This document shows, one piece after another, positions 1 through 7,946 of a stretch of 64,000 nucleotides of DNA. The notes beneath the pieces were generated by a model that was given only the letters and a program-made list of their open reading frames with translations, was not told where the DNA came from and did not search any database. How positions within the stretch are numbered: position 1 is the first letter of the stretch; every line of letters begins with the position of its first letter. This DNA comes from Paracoccaceae bacterium (GTDB lineage: Bacteria > Pseudomonadota > Alphaproteobacteria > Rhodobacterales > Rhodobacteraceae). Made by a program: the position numbers and the translations under genes. The DNA is taken from positions 1-64,000 of the forward strand of contig PAQV01000095.1 of NCBI GenBank assembly GCA_002709405.1. Direction: 5' to 3'.

Positions 1-14
1 ACCAGCCCGTCATC

Positions 15-167
15 GTGCAACAGCCGGAAAAATCCAGCTTCCGGCGGTCCAACGTTGGGGAGCAGTGCAACAGCCGGAAAAATCCAGCTTCCGGCGGTCC
101 AACGTTGGGGAGCAGTGCAAAACAGCCGGAAAATCCAGCTTCCGGCGGTCCAGCGTTGGGGAGCAGA
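15..167. repeat. Three tandem copies of a ~50-bp repeat with internal inverted repeat
   Basis: Copies begin at 15, 65 and 115. The first two appear identical; the third is diverged by small indels and substitutions. Each copy holds an inverted repeat with arms CCGGAA and TTCCGG around a nine-base loop, then a GGCGGTCCAACGTTGGGGAGCA-like tail. The 50-base period is not a multiple of three and the short reading frames across it change phase, so it does not look coding. The array starts close to the window edge, so more copies may lie outside. Function unknown. Confidence 0.85.
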
Positions 168-434
168 GCATCACCGTCTTCCCCAATTTTACAACTAGCG
201 AACCGAGTGCCCAACTTGTCTTTAGTTCTTCAGACAGTACGGCATCATGACTCTATACTCTGAAGTTAATCAAATTTGAAAATAGAAAAGTCGAAAACTT
301 TAACATGATTGATGAGGGTAAACTAAATCTATTAACGGAACGGTAAGGGCCGAGGATGAATACTTAGGTTCGCTTTGACAAGTGAGGAAAGCAATAAGCG
401 CTCCAGTTCAAAGCCCAGATGGTTGGAGGCTTCT
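168..434. other. AT-rich leader before the two-component cluster, no gene seen
   Basis: This stretch follows the tandem repeats and is clearly richer in A and T than the rest of the window. No convincing reading frame or RNA gene is visible. It probably carries the promoter of the downstream two-component cluster, but I cannot place -35/-10 boxes with confidence. The GGAGG at 425-429 at its end is the ribosome binding site that fixes the start of the first gene. Confidence 0.5.
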
Positions 435-1139
435 ATGACTGAATTACCGGTACACTCCAAGCCAAGGCCCGGCCAAATGTTGAGCCGGGCGCTGATCTTG
501 GACGATAATGAAATTGATATTCTCCGGCTGACCAAGTTTTGCCGGAAGGCGGGCTTGGAGTTCGCGATAGATTCCGCGCAGACCATCACTGACATGCAAG
601 CTCACCTGGATACCTTCCCTTACGACATTGTCTTCATTGACTATCATCTTGGTTTTGAAACCGGACTGGACGCGCTTCGTGTTTTGACAACACATCCGGA
701 TCAAGTCGAAGCACTCCCGATCATGGTTACAAGCGTAACGGATTGTGGGACGGCAATTGAATCGATGAGAAATGGATGCGCTGACTACTTGGTCAAGGAA
801 GAACTGACAGCTTCAGCACTGCAAAAATCAATTGCCTCGGCTTTTGAACGCCGCATCGTGCTATCCATGATTAGTGAAGCGAACGTTCTAAACCGTTCAT
901 TGCGGAACATGATTAATCGCTTCGAACGGTCATGTGGCCCAGATACCCGAAAACTCATCCGCAATCTCTTGTCTGGGATCGGTGAAGCAAAAAGAAACGA
1001 TGACATCGATCCAGAGATACGCGCCAATATGACGGTGGTAGAGCAAGGCTGCCGGGATGTGGTCGCTCTATTTGACGATGTGGCCACGCTTTCGATCGAC
1101 GCCAAGCACGCGTTGCCTCAAATACCGCGCACGCAGTGA
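435..1139 (+). CDS. Response-regulator receiver protein with kinase-like C-terminal helices
   Basis: A 234-residue protein with an N-terminal receiver (REC) domain at about 18-135. The acidic pocket is D23/D24, the likely phospho-acceptor is D69 (FIDYHLG) and the conserved lysine is K121 (YLVKE). There is no DNA-binding output domain. The helical C-terminus (about 136-225) resembles the dimerisation helices of the hybrid kinase at 3937-5070, but has N161 where that protein has its phospho-accepting His, at nearly the same distance from the REC lysine. The ATG at 435 is chosen because GGAGG lies five bases upstream; a TTG at 375 would add 20 residues. Its stop overlaps the GTG of the next gene. 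The codon use is AT-richer than elsewhere in the window. Confidence 0.85.
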   Translation: MTELPVHSKPRPGQMLSRALILDDNEIDILRLTKFCRKAGLEFAIDSAQTITDMQAHLDTFPYDIVFIDYHLGFETGLDALRVLTTHPDQVEALPIMVTSVTDCGTAIESMRNGCADYLVKEELTASALQKSIASAFERRIVLSMISEANVLNRSLRNMINRFERSCGPDTRKLIRNLLSGIGEAKRNDDIDPEIRANMTVVEQGCRDVVALFDDVATLSIDAKHALPQIPRTQ

Positions 1140-3439
1140 CAACGGGATTTCTATGTCGAGGACTTTTCAAGCTTACACTAAGCGCTAAGGTTGTCGCAGT
1201 CACAGTCGTGTTGACCGGGGCATCAACGCTTCTGCTTGTCTTCCTGAACTATTCCCAAAGCCGCAGTCAACTGACCACCGCAGCCGTTGGTCAATTAGAG
1301 ATCTATGCAGATCACTACGCAGACCGAGCGTCAGAAATATTCCAAACTATGGTGCTTGACGCCAAAAACTATGCATCCATGCCGCCTGTGGCTGGGATCA
1401 TACGGTCAATGGAAAGGGAAAACCTCACCGATCCGATTGACGGTTCGAGCGTTCAGCAATGGCGCGACCGACTTAACCAGATCTTTGTAGCGAACTTGCT
1501 GACAAGGCCAGGCTATTTTCAGATCAGATTTATCGGAAAATTGGACAACTGGAAGGAATTGGTTCGAGTTGATCAAGGCCCGGGCGGCATTACGATCATG
1601 CCCAGCGATAGCTTGCAGCAGAAAGGTGACAGGTCCTATCTGGACGGCGTCGCTCGCCAAAACATGCGGGAGCCCTATTTTTCTGAACTCGATCAAAATG
1701 TAGATCATGGGAAAGTTGAGGACATTCCAACCATCCGAATTGTCCACCCGGTCCTAGCCGCGAATGGGGAGGTTTTCGGAGCGATCGTCGTCAACGCAAA
1801 TTTCGGAATTTTGCTAAAGGAGGCGACGTCCTCACTGGAAGACGACGTCGCAATCACCGTCCTGGACCGAAATGCCAGCTACATGACCATCGCCAATGGT
1901 GGAACTTCGACTTTGATGCGGTTGCACACTTCGCCGAACTGGATCGAGCCACCTGAAAACAAGATCTTGCGTGAGGCTGGAGATGCAAGAACAATCGTGA
2001 CTTTCGACGGCAAGATCTATTACGTCGTCCCGCCGACCGCCAGCGAAGACAAACGGGACCTATCCCTGGGTTTTGTCGCCAGTATTCCGCTTGATGCTCT
2101 TCTAACGGACGCCCGCGAACGTCTAAGACACGGTACCGGCATATCGGTACTTCTGGCTTCGGTTACAGGCCTTTTGGCGTATCTCGTTGGCCAACGCATC
2201 ACTGCCCCGCTAAGATGTATGCAAGCGGAAATAACACAGCATCGAGCAACAAATACTCCCATCGATTTTCCAGTGTATTCCGAGGATGAGGTCGGGAAGC
2301 TAACTAAGTCGTTTGCCGACTTGGGTAACGAACTGATCCGTCAAACTGCCCGGATGAGCGCGATACTCGAAAGTACCAGCGAAGGCATCGTGACTATCAA
2401 CACGGAAGGTGCCCTCTGCGATGCAAATCGTGCCGCAGTAGAAATGTTCGGTTACCCACTTGAAGAGTTAATTGGGGCGCCGTTGAATATTCTAATGCCA
2501 TCGCCTGAAAAGGAAGCCCACCAATCCTATGTAGAGGCAGCCCTCAGGACGACCGTGCGGATGGACATGTCACCTAACCGCCTGGTTTGGGCCCAGCGAA
2601 AGAACGGCACTACCTTCCCAATTGAGGTGTCTATTGGAAAGGCAGTTTACGATGGAAAGGTGCATTTCGTTGGGGTTATTTATGATGTCACCCAGAAGAA
2701 CGAAATGTTCAGCAATCAAGATGCGCTGATAGACGCCTTGAAGCGCTCGAATGACGAACTGGACCAGTTTGCATACGTAGCGTCACACGACCTCAAGGCC
2801 CCTTTGCGTGTCATCGACAACGCGTCGCGTTGGCTCGAAGAGGACCTGGAAGAACATCTGAATGACGACACGCGTGAAAGCCTAGGCCTATTGCGCAATC
2901 GTGTACAGCGCATGGAACGGCTACTTGACGACCTGCTTGAGCATTCGCGGATCGGCCGGGTATCCGAAAGCGCCGATTTGATCAAAGGAGAGGATTTGAT
3001 CGACGAATTGAAGGGCCTTCTTGATATTCCCAACGGTTTCGAGTTGCAGACCACTGATGCCCTGGCGACTGTCACCGTTCCACAGTTTCCTTTGCAGACC
3101 GTCTTGTTGAACCTGATCAGCAATGCTTTCCGGCACCATGATAGGCCGTCGGGTCACGTCCGCGTTGACGTGAACGTAACGGATGACTGCTATCGTTTCA
3201 TCATCACTGATGACGGTCCGGGAATCGCCCCCGAGTTTCACAAGAAGATCTTCGAACTGTTTCAAACCCTTAAGCCGCGCGACCAACTTGACGGCAGCGG
3301 CATGGGGCTGGCGATGGTGCGCAAGCACGTGGACATCGTTGGGGGGAGTATCGAGGTCAACTCGGACGGTGTTCGCGGGACGGAGTTCAGACTGACCTGG
3401 CCCAGGTCTGTTGACGAACGTGGAGTAAAAGCAGCTTGA
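1136..3439 (+). CDS. Membrane sensor histidine kinase (Cache-like, HAMP, PAS, HisKA, HATPase)
   Basis: A 767-residue inner-membrane kinase. Predicted segments in order: TM1 about 18-38, a long periplasmic Cache-like region to about 330, TM2 about 335-355, HAMP to about 400, PAS about 405-520, then the dimerisation domain with phospho-acceptor H551 in SHDLKAPLR, an N-box around LLNLISNAF, and G boxes DDGPGIAPE and GSGMGLAMV. The SHDLKAPLR histidine box is typical of bacteriophytochrome-like kinases that pair with Rcp1-type receivers, and such a receiver follows directly. The GTG start at 1136 overlaps the stop of the upstream gene. The ligand is unknown. Base composition is lower in GC than later genes. 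Confidence 0.9.
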   Translation: MTTGFLCRGLFKLTLSAKVVAVTVVLTGASTLLLVFLNYSQSRSQLTTAAVGQLEIYADHYADRASEIFQTMVLDAKNYASMPPVAGIIRSMERENLTDPIDGSSVQQWRDRLNQIFVANLLTRPGYFQIRFIGKLDNWKELVRVDQGPGGITIMPSDSLQQKGDRSYLDGVARQNMREPYFSELDQNVDHGKVEDIPTIRIVHPVLAANGEVFGAIVVNANFGILLKEATSSLEDDVAITVLDRNASYMTIANGGTSTLMRLHTSPNWIEPPENKILREAGDARTIVTFDGKIYYVVPPTASEDKRDLSLGFVASIPLDALLTDARERLRHGTGISVLLASVTGLLAYLVGQRITAPLRCMQAEITQHRATNTPIDFPVYSEDEVGKLTKSFADLGNELIRQTARMSAILESTSEGIVTINTEGALCDANRAAVEMFGYPLEELIGAPLNILMPSPEKEAHQSYVEAALRTTVRMDMSPNRLVWAQRKNGTTFPIEVSIGKAVYDGKVHFVGVIYDVTQKNEMFSNQDALIDALKRSNDELDQFAYVASHDLKAPLRVIDNASRWLEEDLEEHLNDDTRESLGLLRNRVQRMERLLDDLLEHSRIGRVSESADLIKGEDLIDELKGLLDIPNGFELQTTDALATVTVPQFPLQTVLLNLISNAFRHHDRPSGHVRVDVNVTDDCYRFIITDDGPGIAPEFHKKIFELFQTLKPRDQLDGSGMGLAMVRKHVDIVGGSIEVNSDGVRGTEFRLTWPRSVDERGVKAA

Positions 3440-3927
3440 TCCGTGCAAACAACTGCCTGACCGAAAATAGGCTTAGTGTCGATGGCAAATTGTTGAACGT
3501 CATACTTGTCGAGGATGACGATGGCGACGCCAAGGCGGTTCGGCGGGCTTTCAGCAAGGCGAAAATAGCCAATCCGATCCACCGTTTCGTTGACGGAGTG
3601 GAGGCCTTCGCCTTCCTGCGCGGTGAAACTGGAACGCCGCCAGAGACGTATGTCATTCTGCTGGATATCAACATGCCCCGCATGAATGGCATCGAATTTC
3701 TGGAGCAACTGAGGGTCGACCCGCAGCTGTCACCGGCGGTGGTTTTTGTACTGACGACCTCCAATGATGATCGCGATCGCACCGCCGCCTACGCCAAACA
3801 CGTGGCGGGTTACATCCTCAAGACCCGGGCCGGAGCGGACTTTCTCGAACTGATCCAGACATTGGATCATTTCTGGAAGATCGTGGAAATGCCCAACATG
3901 TCCCGAAGCGGACAGGAAACCCGTTAG
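3436..3927 (+). CDS. Rcp1-like single-domain response regulator
   Basis: A 163-residue protein that is essentially one receiver domain. The acidic cluster EDDDGD lies at about 26-31 and the phospho-acceptor is D77 in LLDINMPRMNG. The ILVEDDDGDAKAVRRAF opening and LLDINMPRMNG motif are characteristic of Rcp1-type receivers that take phosphate from phytochrome-family kinases. The TTG start overlaps the kinase stop (TTGA) and has GGAG about ten bases upstream; a later TTG at 3490 is possible and would remove a short N-terminal tail. With no output domain it probably works in a phosphorelay or by protein contact, most simply as partner of the kinase encoded just upstream. Confidence 0.85.
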   Translation: MIRANNCLTENRLSVDGKLLNVILVEDDDGDAKAVRRAFSKAKIANPIHRFVDGVEAFAFLRGETGTPPETYVILLDINMPRMNGIEFLEQLRVDPQLSPAVVFVLTTSNDDRDRTAAYAKHVAGYILKTRAGADFLELIQTLDHFWKIVEMPNMSRSGQETR

Positions 3928-3936
3928 GGCAGCCGC

Positions 3937-5070
3937 ATGTCTCAGCTTTCGATCCTGCTCGTCGATGATGACCTGGGAGACAGAAAACAAGTTCGAAGGC
4001 TGTTGTCGCGCGCCGCATTGGATCATCAGGTCCATGAAGCAGAAGACGTGAACCAGGCCAAGGCGTTCAAAGGTGCAGCGCCAGATCTGATCTTCCTGGA
4101 CCACATGTTGCCTGGTCAGACCGGGCTGGATGCGCTTGAGGTCTTGAGCGATCAATGGCCCAAGGCTGCGGTCGTGTTGATGACCGGCCAGGGGTCCGAA
4201 GACATTGCCAAATCAGCCATCCTGAAAGGCGCAATCGACTACCTTCCCAAGTCGGAATTGTCTGCGGCCCTGTTGCGTCGGATCGTTCAAAGCAGCGTCG
4301 ACATCGCCCGCAACCATTGGCGGGCCGAGGAACACAAACGCAATTTGGAGTCCTTTTGCGAAGTCCTGGTACACGACTTTCGGGCGCCGGTTCGGTCTGC
4401 CTCTTTCTTAGCCGATCAGATCCTCGAAGACCTGGACGATGGCAACCTGGCCGACACCCGTGTATCGGCGGAACTTCTCAAGCGAACCACGGGTCAGATG
4501 TCTGCCCTGGTCAACAGTTTGACCTCGCACCTGCACGCCGATCGACATTCGGCCCCGAGAGACACGTCACCCATTGCCAACGTGATCGACACCGCGCTGC
4601 TCTCCTTGCAACGAGAGATCGAAACGCGCGGTGCTGACATCACGATCGACCTGGTGGATCAGCTGGTTACCTGCGACCTGGCTGCGCTGTCGCAGGTGTT
4701 GCAGAACCTCGTCGCCAATGCGCTCAAATATGCCGGAGATCGCAAACCCGAAATCCGCATTCGCGCGGCAACGGGCGACGAGGGGTTGCTGATCTCGGTG
4801 TCCGACAATGGCATCGGAATTCCCGCGGAATTCGCGAACCGGATCTTTGATCCGTTCACCAGGCTTCCGGGCGCTTTGGGGGTGTCCGGAACCGGCCTTG
4901 GGCTCGCAACCTGCCGGAACGTCGTCGAACGGTTCGGGGGGCGGATATGGTCAGAGCCCAACAACCCGATGGGCACGACATTCCTCGTTCTATTGCCGTC
5001 ACAGCTTTTGTCCACGGGTCCGGCACGTGACGCCGGGCGTCAGGCGAGCAAAAGCGGGGCGGCCCATTAA
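3937..5070 (+). CDS. REC-HisKA-HATPase hybrid histidine kinase, soluble
   Basis: A 377-residue protein with the receiver domain first (about 4-120; D10-D12 pocket, phospho-acceptor D55 in FLDHMLPGQTG, K105). A dimerisation domain follows with H146 in VHDFRAPVR, then an ATP-binding domain with LNLVANALKY, DNGIGIPAE and GTGLGLATC. No membrane segment is visible, so it should be cytoplasmic and may receive phosphate on its own REC domain from the upstream kinase. It starts 9 bases after the Rcp1-like gene and ends the cluster. The domain order (REC before kinase) suits a downstream relay kinase rather than a primary sensor. Confidence 0.88.
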   Translation: MSQLSILLVDDDLGDRKQVRRLLSRAALDHQVHEAEDVNQAKAFKGAAPDLIFLDHMLPGQTGLDALEVLSDQWPKAAVVLMTGQGSEDIAKSAILKGAIDYLPKSELSAALLRRIVQSSVDIARNHWRAEEHKRNLESFCEVLVHDFRAPVRSASFLADQILEDLDDGNLADTRVSAELLKRTTGQMSALVNSLTSHLHADRHSAPRDTSPIANVIDTALLSLQREIETRGADITIDLVDQLVTCDLAALSQVLQNLVANALKYAGDRKPEIRIRAATGDEGLLISVSDNGIGIPAEFANRIFDPFTRLPGALGVSGTGLGLATCRNVVERFGGRIWSEPNNPMGTTFLVLLPSQLLSTGPARDAGRQASKSGAAH

Positions 5071-5168
5071 CCGAACACATCACCACCGCACTTTTCCAAC
5101 GGGCTTTTTTGAACCGAACCGGGGCATCGGACGACAAAGGCGGGTAACAATTGGAAAAGGTATTTATC

Positions 5169-5360
5169 ATGTCCCCCACATTCCTTCTTGCTCGCCTGGC
5201 TGCGGCGCGCCGCAGCGCCGGTTTCATGGCCGGCTAGGCGCGCCAGTATCGCCACAGGCGTCAGTACCAACACATCCGCGATCAGCCGGACCGCATCCTT
5301 GATGACGTCGGGCTGACACGGGCCGAAATCGACGCAAAGATGGCGTTGTTCCGCCGGTAA
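5169..5360 (+). pseudogene. DUF1127-family small protein gene with in-frame TAG
   Basis: From ATG 5169 the frame reads a short basic N-terminus (MSPTFLLARLAAARRSAGF), meets TAG at 5235-5237 after 22 codons, and continues in the same frame with no shift to TAA at 5358. The part after the stop (RILDDVGLTRAEIDAK) is the conserved C-terminal signature of DUF1127/YjiS-like proteins. A ribosome binding site (GGAAAAGG, 5153-5160) precedes the ATG, and a hairpin follows the TAA. A single TGG-to-TAG change would explain the interruption, since Trp is common at this point of the family. It is either a recent pseudogene or a readthrough case. DUF1127 proteins are small and mostly uncharacterised; some have roles in phosphate or RNA metabolism. 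Confidence 0.6.
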
Positions 5361-5369
5361 AGGTGCTTT

Positions 5370-5397
5370 GGCAACGCGGCGCAACCACCGCGTTGCC
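5370..5397. terminator. GC-rich hairpin after the DUF1127 remnant
   Basis: Arms GGCAACGCGG and CCGCGTTGCC enclose an eight-base loop. No T-run follows, so intrinsic termination is uncertain, but the position between the broken DUF1127 gene and the convergent pcp-like gene fits a terminator. Confidence 0.45.
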
Positions 5398-5439
5398 GGG
5401 GCCCGGCGGGTCATCCAACACATAAGCCCACCGAAGCGG

Positions 5440-6099
5440 TCAGCTGCTGACCAACGTTTCTAGCAAAATGCGCAGGGCGGCCGCCTGGTCCGCCAGCGCC
5501 ATCGAGGGCAGGGCGCGCGGTGTCATCGGCGCCTGGTCGCCCTCTGGCGGAGCGGTATCAAGAAAACGGACGACCTGTTCGGGCAGGTAGGGCAAGTGCA
5601 GAAAGCCCATCGGCCCGTCCAGACCCTCGGCCCGCATCGCGCCGAGCGCGCAGTACAATGTCGCATTGCACAGATGCGTGCCGCCGAAATGAGACGCCCG
5701 CGCAGGGTAGCCCCCATCGCGAATCGCACGCACCAGTCGCCCGGCGTCCCATGTCGCCAACCGGCCCTGGGGACCATCCGGGTCGATCGGCCGGCCATCC
5801 ACGGGCCGATCACCGACATTGTCGGCCACGCCGAAATCCAGCCGGTTGATCGCCGTTGTTTCAAGCCGCAGGACCGGCTCTCCGGTGGCCAGCCCCATTG
5901 CGACGTAGGCGACGGGTCGATGCTCGGCGATCAGGCGCGCGATGGTGCCGGACAGGGCGGAGAGTTTGACCTCGACGGGTTCGGCAATGACCGTATGGTC
6001 GCCGATCGTCAGGCCCGACACCGTGGGCAAAAGCTTTTGAGACGGGCTGTCGGGCAACCCCGCGAAGGGCATGAACCCGGTGACAAGTATCGTTCCCAT
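5440..6099 (-). CDS. pcp: Pyroglutamyl-peptidase I-like cysteine peptidase (peptidase C15)
   Basis: A 219-residue cytosolic protein of the usual family length. Pcp enzymes remove N-terminal pyroglutamate from peptides. The N-terminal ILVTGFMPFAG matches the family's GF-PF motif. The expected catalytic residues are present: E80 in RLETTAIN, C144 in GGTHLCNATLY and H168 in GFLHLPY. The classical substrate loop is only partly conserved, so specificity for pyroglutamate is likely but not proven. The ATG at 6099 has a weak ribosome binding site. The gene is divergent from the cyclic amidohydrolase at 6459, and both act on cyclic amides or their derivatives, which may be coincidence. Confidence 0.8.
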   Translation of the reverse strand: MGTILVTGFMPFAGLPDSPSQKLLPTVSGLTIGDHTVIAEPVEVKLSALSGTIARLIAEHRPVAYVAMGLATGEPVLRLETTAINRLDFGVADNVGDRPVDGRPIDPDGPQGRLATWDAGRLVRAIRDGGYPARASHFGGTHLCNATLYCALGAMRAEGLDGPMGFLHLPYLPEQVVRFLDTAPPEGDQAPMTPRALPSMALADQAAALRILLETLVSS

Positions 6100-6458
6100 T
6101 AGGCGCGCCCGGTGCCAGGGCCGCTATCTTCGGTTCGCAAGTTCATGTCCCGATCCTTCGCGTGTTCAGGGGGCAGGGCTCATTGGCCCAAGGATCTGGC
6201 GCGCCGTCAATTCCCGCATCGCGCAACATCTGGGCAGGGGCGCAGGACGTGCATCAATCCAGCGACGTGCCCGTTTCCCGCGCCGGGATGCCCAAGTCGA
6301 CAGCGACGCCATCCCGCATGGCCCCAAAGGCAGGGTAGGGGCGGCCAGGGGCCAACGTCCCGCCCTTTCGCTTCGCAAGGATCCGCAGCTAAGATCGCCG
6401 GGATCGGGGCCGATGAGCAGTCAAGCCGGCCCCACCCACGGCATTCAGGACACAGGCC
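6100..6458. other. Intergenic region between divergent pcp and amidohydrolase genes
   Basis: About 360 bases with no gene I can support. The short reading frames here lack family signatures. It must contain two divergent promoters, but I see no clear operator palindrome or promoter boxes. The end (AGGACACAGGCC before ATG 6459) supplies the ribosome binding site of the downstream gene. Confidence 0.4.
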
Positions 6459-7877
6459 ATGACCACGACCCTAATTTCCGGTGCAACCGTCGTGAACGCC
6501 GATGGCCGCCAGCCGGCCGACATCCTGATCTGCGACGGCAAGATCGCGGCCTTGGCCGAACCCGGAACCGTCACCGACGCGGACGAGGTCATTGCCGCCG
6601 ACGGCCAATTCGCCCTGCCCGGGGTCATCGACGTGCACGTGCATTTCCGCGACCCGGGCATGACCCACAAGGAGGACTGGCTGACCGGCAGCCAGGCCGC
6701 GGCCCTAGGGGGCGTGACGACGGTCTTCGACATGCCCAACACGGTGCCGCCGGTCGACACGGTCGATCATTTCCGCCTGAAGGCGGCCGAGGCCGAGGCC
6801 AAGTGCATCGTCGACTACGGCATCTACGGCCTGCTGGGCGAACACAACCTGGACCAGCTGGATGCCCTGGCCGACGCCGGGGTCATCGGGTTCAAGCTGT
6901 TCCTGGGCAACACCACCGGCGATCTGCCCTGTCCCTCGGACGGGGCGGTGCTGGAGGGGTTCGAGATCCTGGCTCGTTCCGGCCTGCGCTGTTCGATCCA
7001 TGCGGAAAACTCGCCGATCCTCTTCTGGCGTCAGAACCGCATGAAGGCGGCCGGGCGGACCGACCCCTATGCGCACCTGGCCGCGCGCACCGATGTTGTC
7101 GCGGTCGAGGCCCTGACCCGCTCGGCCGTGCTCGCCGAATGGACCGGCGCGCGCATTCATATCGTGCACGAAAGCTGTGCCGCTTCGATCCCCTACATCC
7201 AGTGGTTCAAGTCGCGCGGCGTGGACATGACAGTCGAAACGCTGCCGCAGTACCTGTACCTGTCGGCCGAAGAGATGCTGGAGCCGGGGGGCCATATCCT
7301 GCGGATGAACCCTCCGATCCGCCAGAAATCCCACCAGGAGCCGCTGTGGTCGGCGCTGCTGGACGGCACGATCGACATGCTGTCCACCGATCATGCGCCC
7401 CATGCGGTCGATGAAAAGGACGGCGACACGATCTGGGACATGGCCTGTGGCTTTCCCGGGGTGCAGACCTCGTTGCCGCTGATGCTGCACGCGGTGTCGC
7501 AAGGCCGCATGACGTTGGAGGACATCGCGCGCGTGATGAGCGCCGCTCCGGCGCGGGCCTTTGGGCTGTTCGGGCGCAAGGGCGTGCTGCGGGTCGGGGC
7601 GGATGCCGACATCGCCTTGGTCGATCCGTCCGCCGCCCACCAGATCTCGGCCGCCGGGCTGGCGTCACGCGGGAAGCTGACGCCCTATGACGGATGGACG
7701 GTCAAGGGCAATGTCCGGCGCACGCTGGTGCGCGGGCAGACCGTGGCCATGGATGGCAAGGTGGTGGCCGACCCGGGGTGCGGGCAGATGGTGCGCCCGC
7801 AGATGCCGCCCGCCGCGCCGCGCAACACGGCGACCACGACCGAGGCCATTCAAAGCCCGGACAACCGGCCCTGGTAG
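6459..7877 (+). CDS. Dihydroorotase/allantoinase-like cyclic amidohydrolase
   Basis: A 472-residue zinc-dependent amidohydrolase that should open a cyclic amide ring in the cytoplasm. The first metal-binding motif is H60-V-H62 in DVHVHFRDPG; K146 in GFKLFLG is the likely carboxylated bridging lysine; further ligands are in IHAEN, IVHES and the STDHAPH motif. HFRDPG and TDHAPH are shared by class I dihydroorotases and allantoinases. A long Pro/Thr-rich C-terminal tail is unusual. The gene is followed by a flavin oxidoreductase rather than other pyrimidine-synthesis genes, so a catabolic cyclic amidohydrolase (dihydroorotase paralogue, hydantoinase or allantoinase-like) is as likely as the biosynthetic enzyme. 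The start has AGGAC upstream. Confidence 0.8.
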   Translation: MTTTLISGATVVNADGRQPADILICDGKIAALAEPGTVTDADEVIAADGQFALPGVIDVHVHFRDPGMTHKEDWLTGSQAAALGGVTTVFDMPNTVPPVDTVDHFRLKAAEAEAKCIVDYGIYGLLGEHNLDQLDALADAGVIGFKLFLGNTTGDLPCPSDGAVLEGFEILARSGLRCSIHAENSPILFWRQNRMKAAGRTDPYAHLAARTDVVAVEALTRSAVLAEWTGARIHIVHESCAASIPYIQWFKSRGVDMTVETLPQYLYLSAEEMLEPGGHILRMNPPIRQKSHQEPLWSALLDGTIDMLSTDHAPHAVDEKDGDTIWDMACGFPGVQTSLPLMLHAVSQGRMTLEDIARVMSAAPARAFGLFGRKGVLRVGADADIALVDPSAAHQISAAGLASRGKLTPYDGWTVKGNVRRTLVRGQTVAMDGKVVADPGCGQMVRPQMPPAAPRNTATTTEAIQSPDNRPW

Positions 7878-7946
7878 CGCGGTGATCGTGTTTGACAGCG
7901 CCGCGCATTCCCGGAACTGTCCCCGCACGAACCCAAGGACATGCGC

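Noticed and set aside
15-167. CRISPR array
   Set aside because: The units follow each other directly with no unique spacers and no cas genes are present.
15-263. Short reading frames across the tandem repeats
   Set aside because: The repeat period is not a multiple of three, the frames change phase between copies, and no family signature is seen.
375-434. Upstream TTG start for the first response regulator
   Set aside because: The ATG at 435 has a well-placed GGAGG; the TTG does not.
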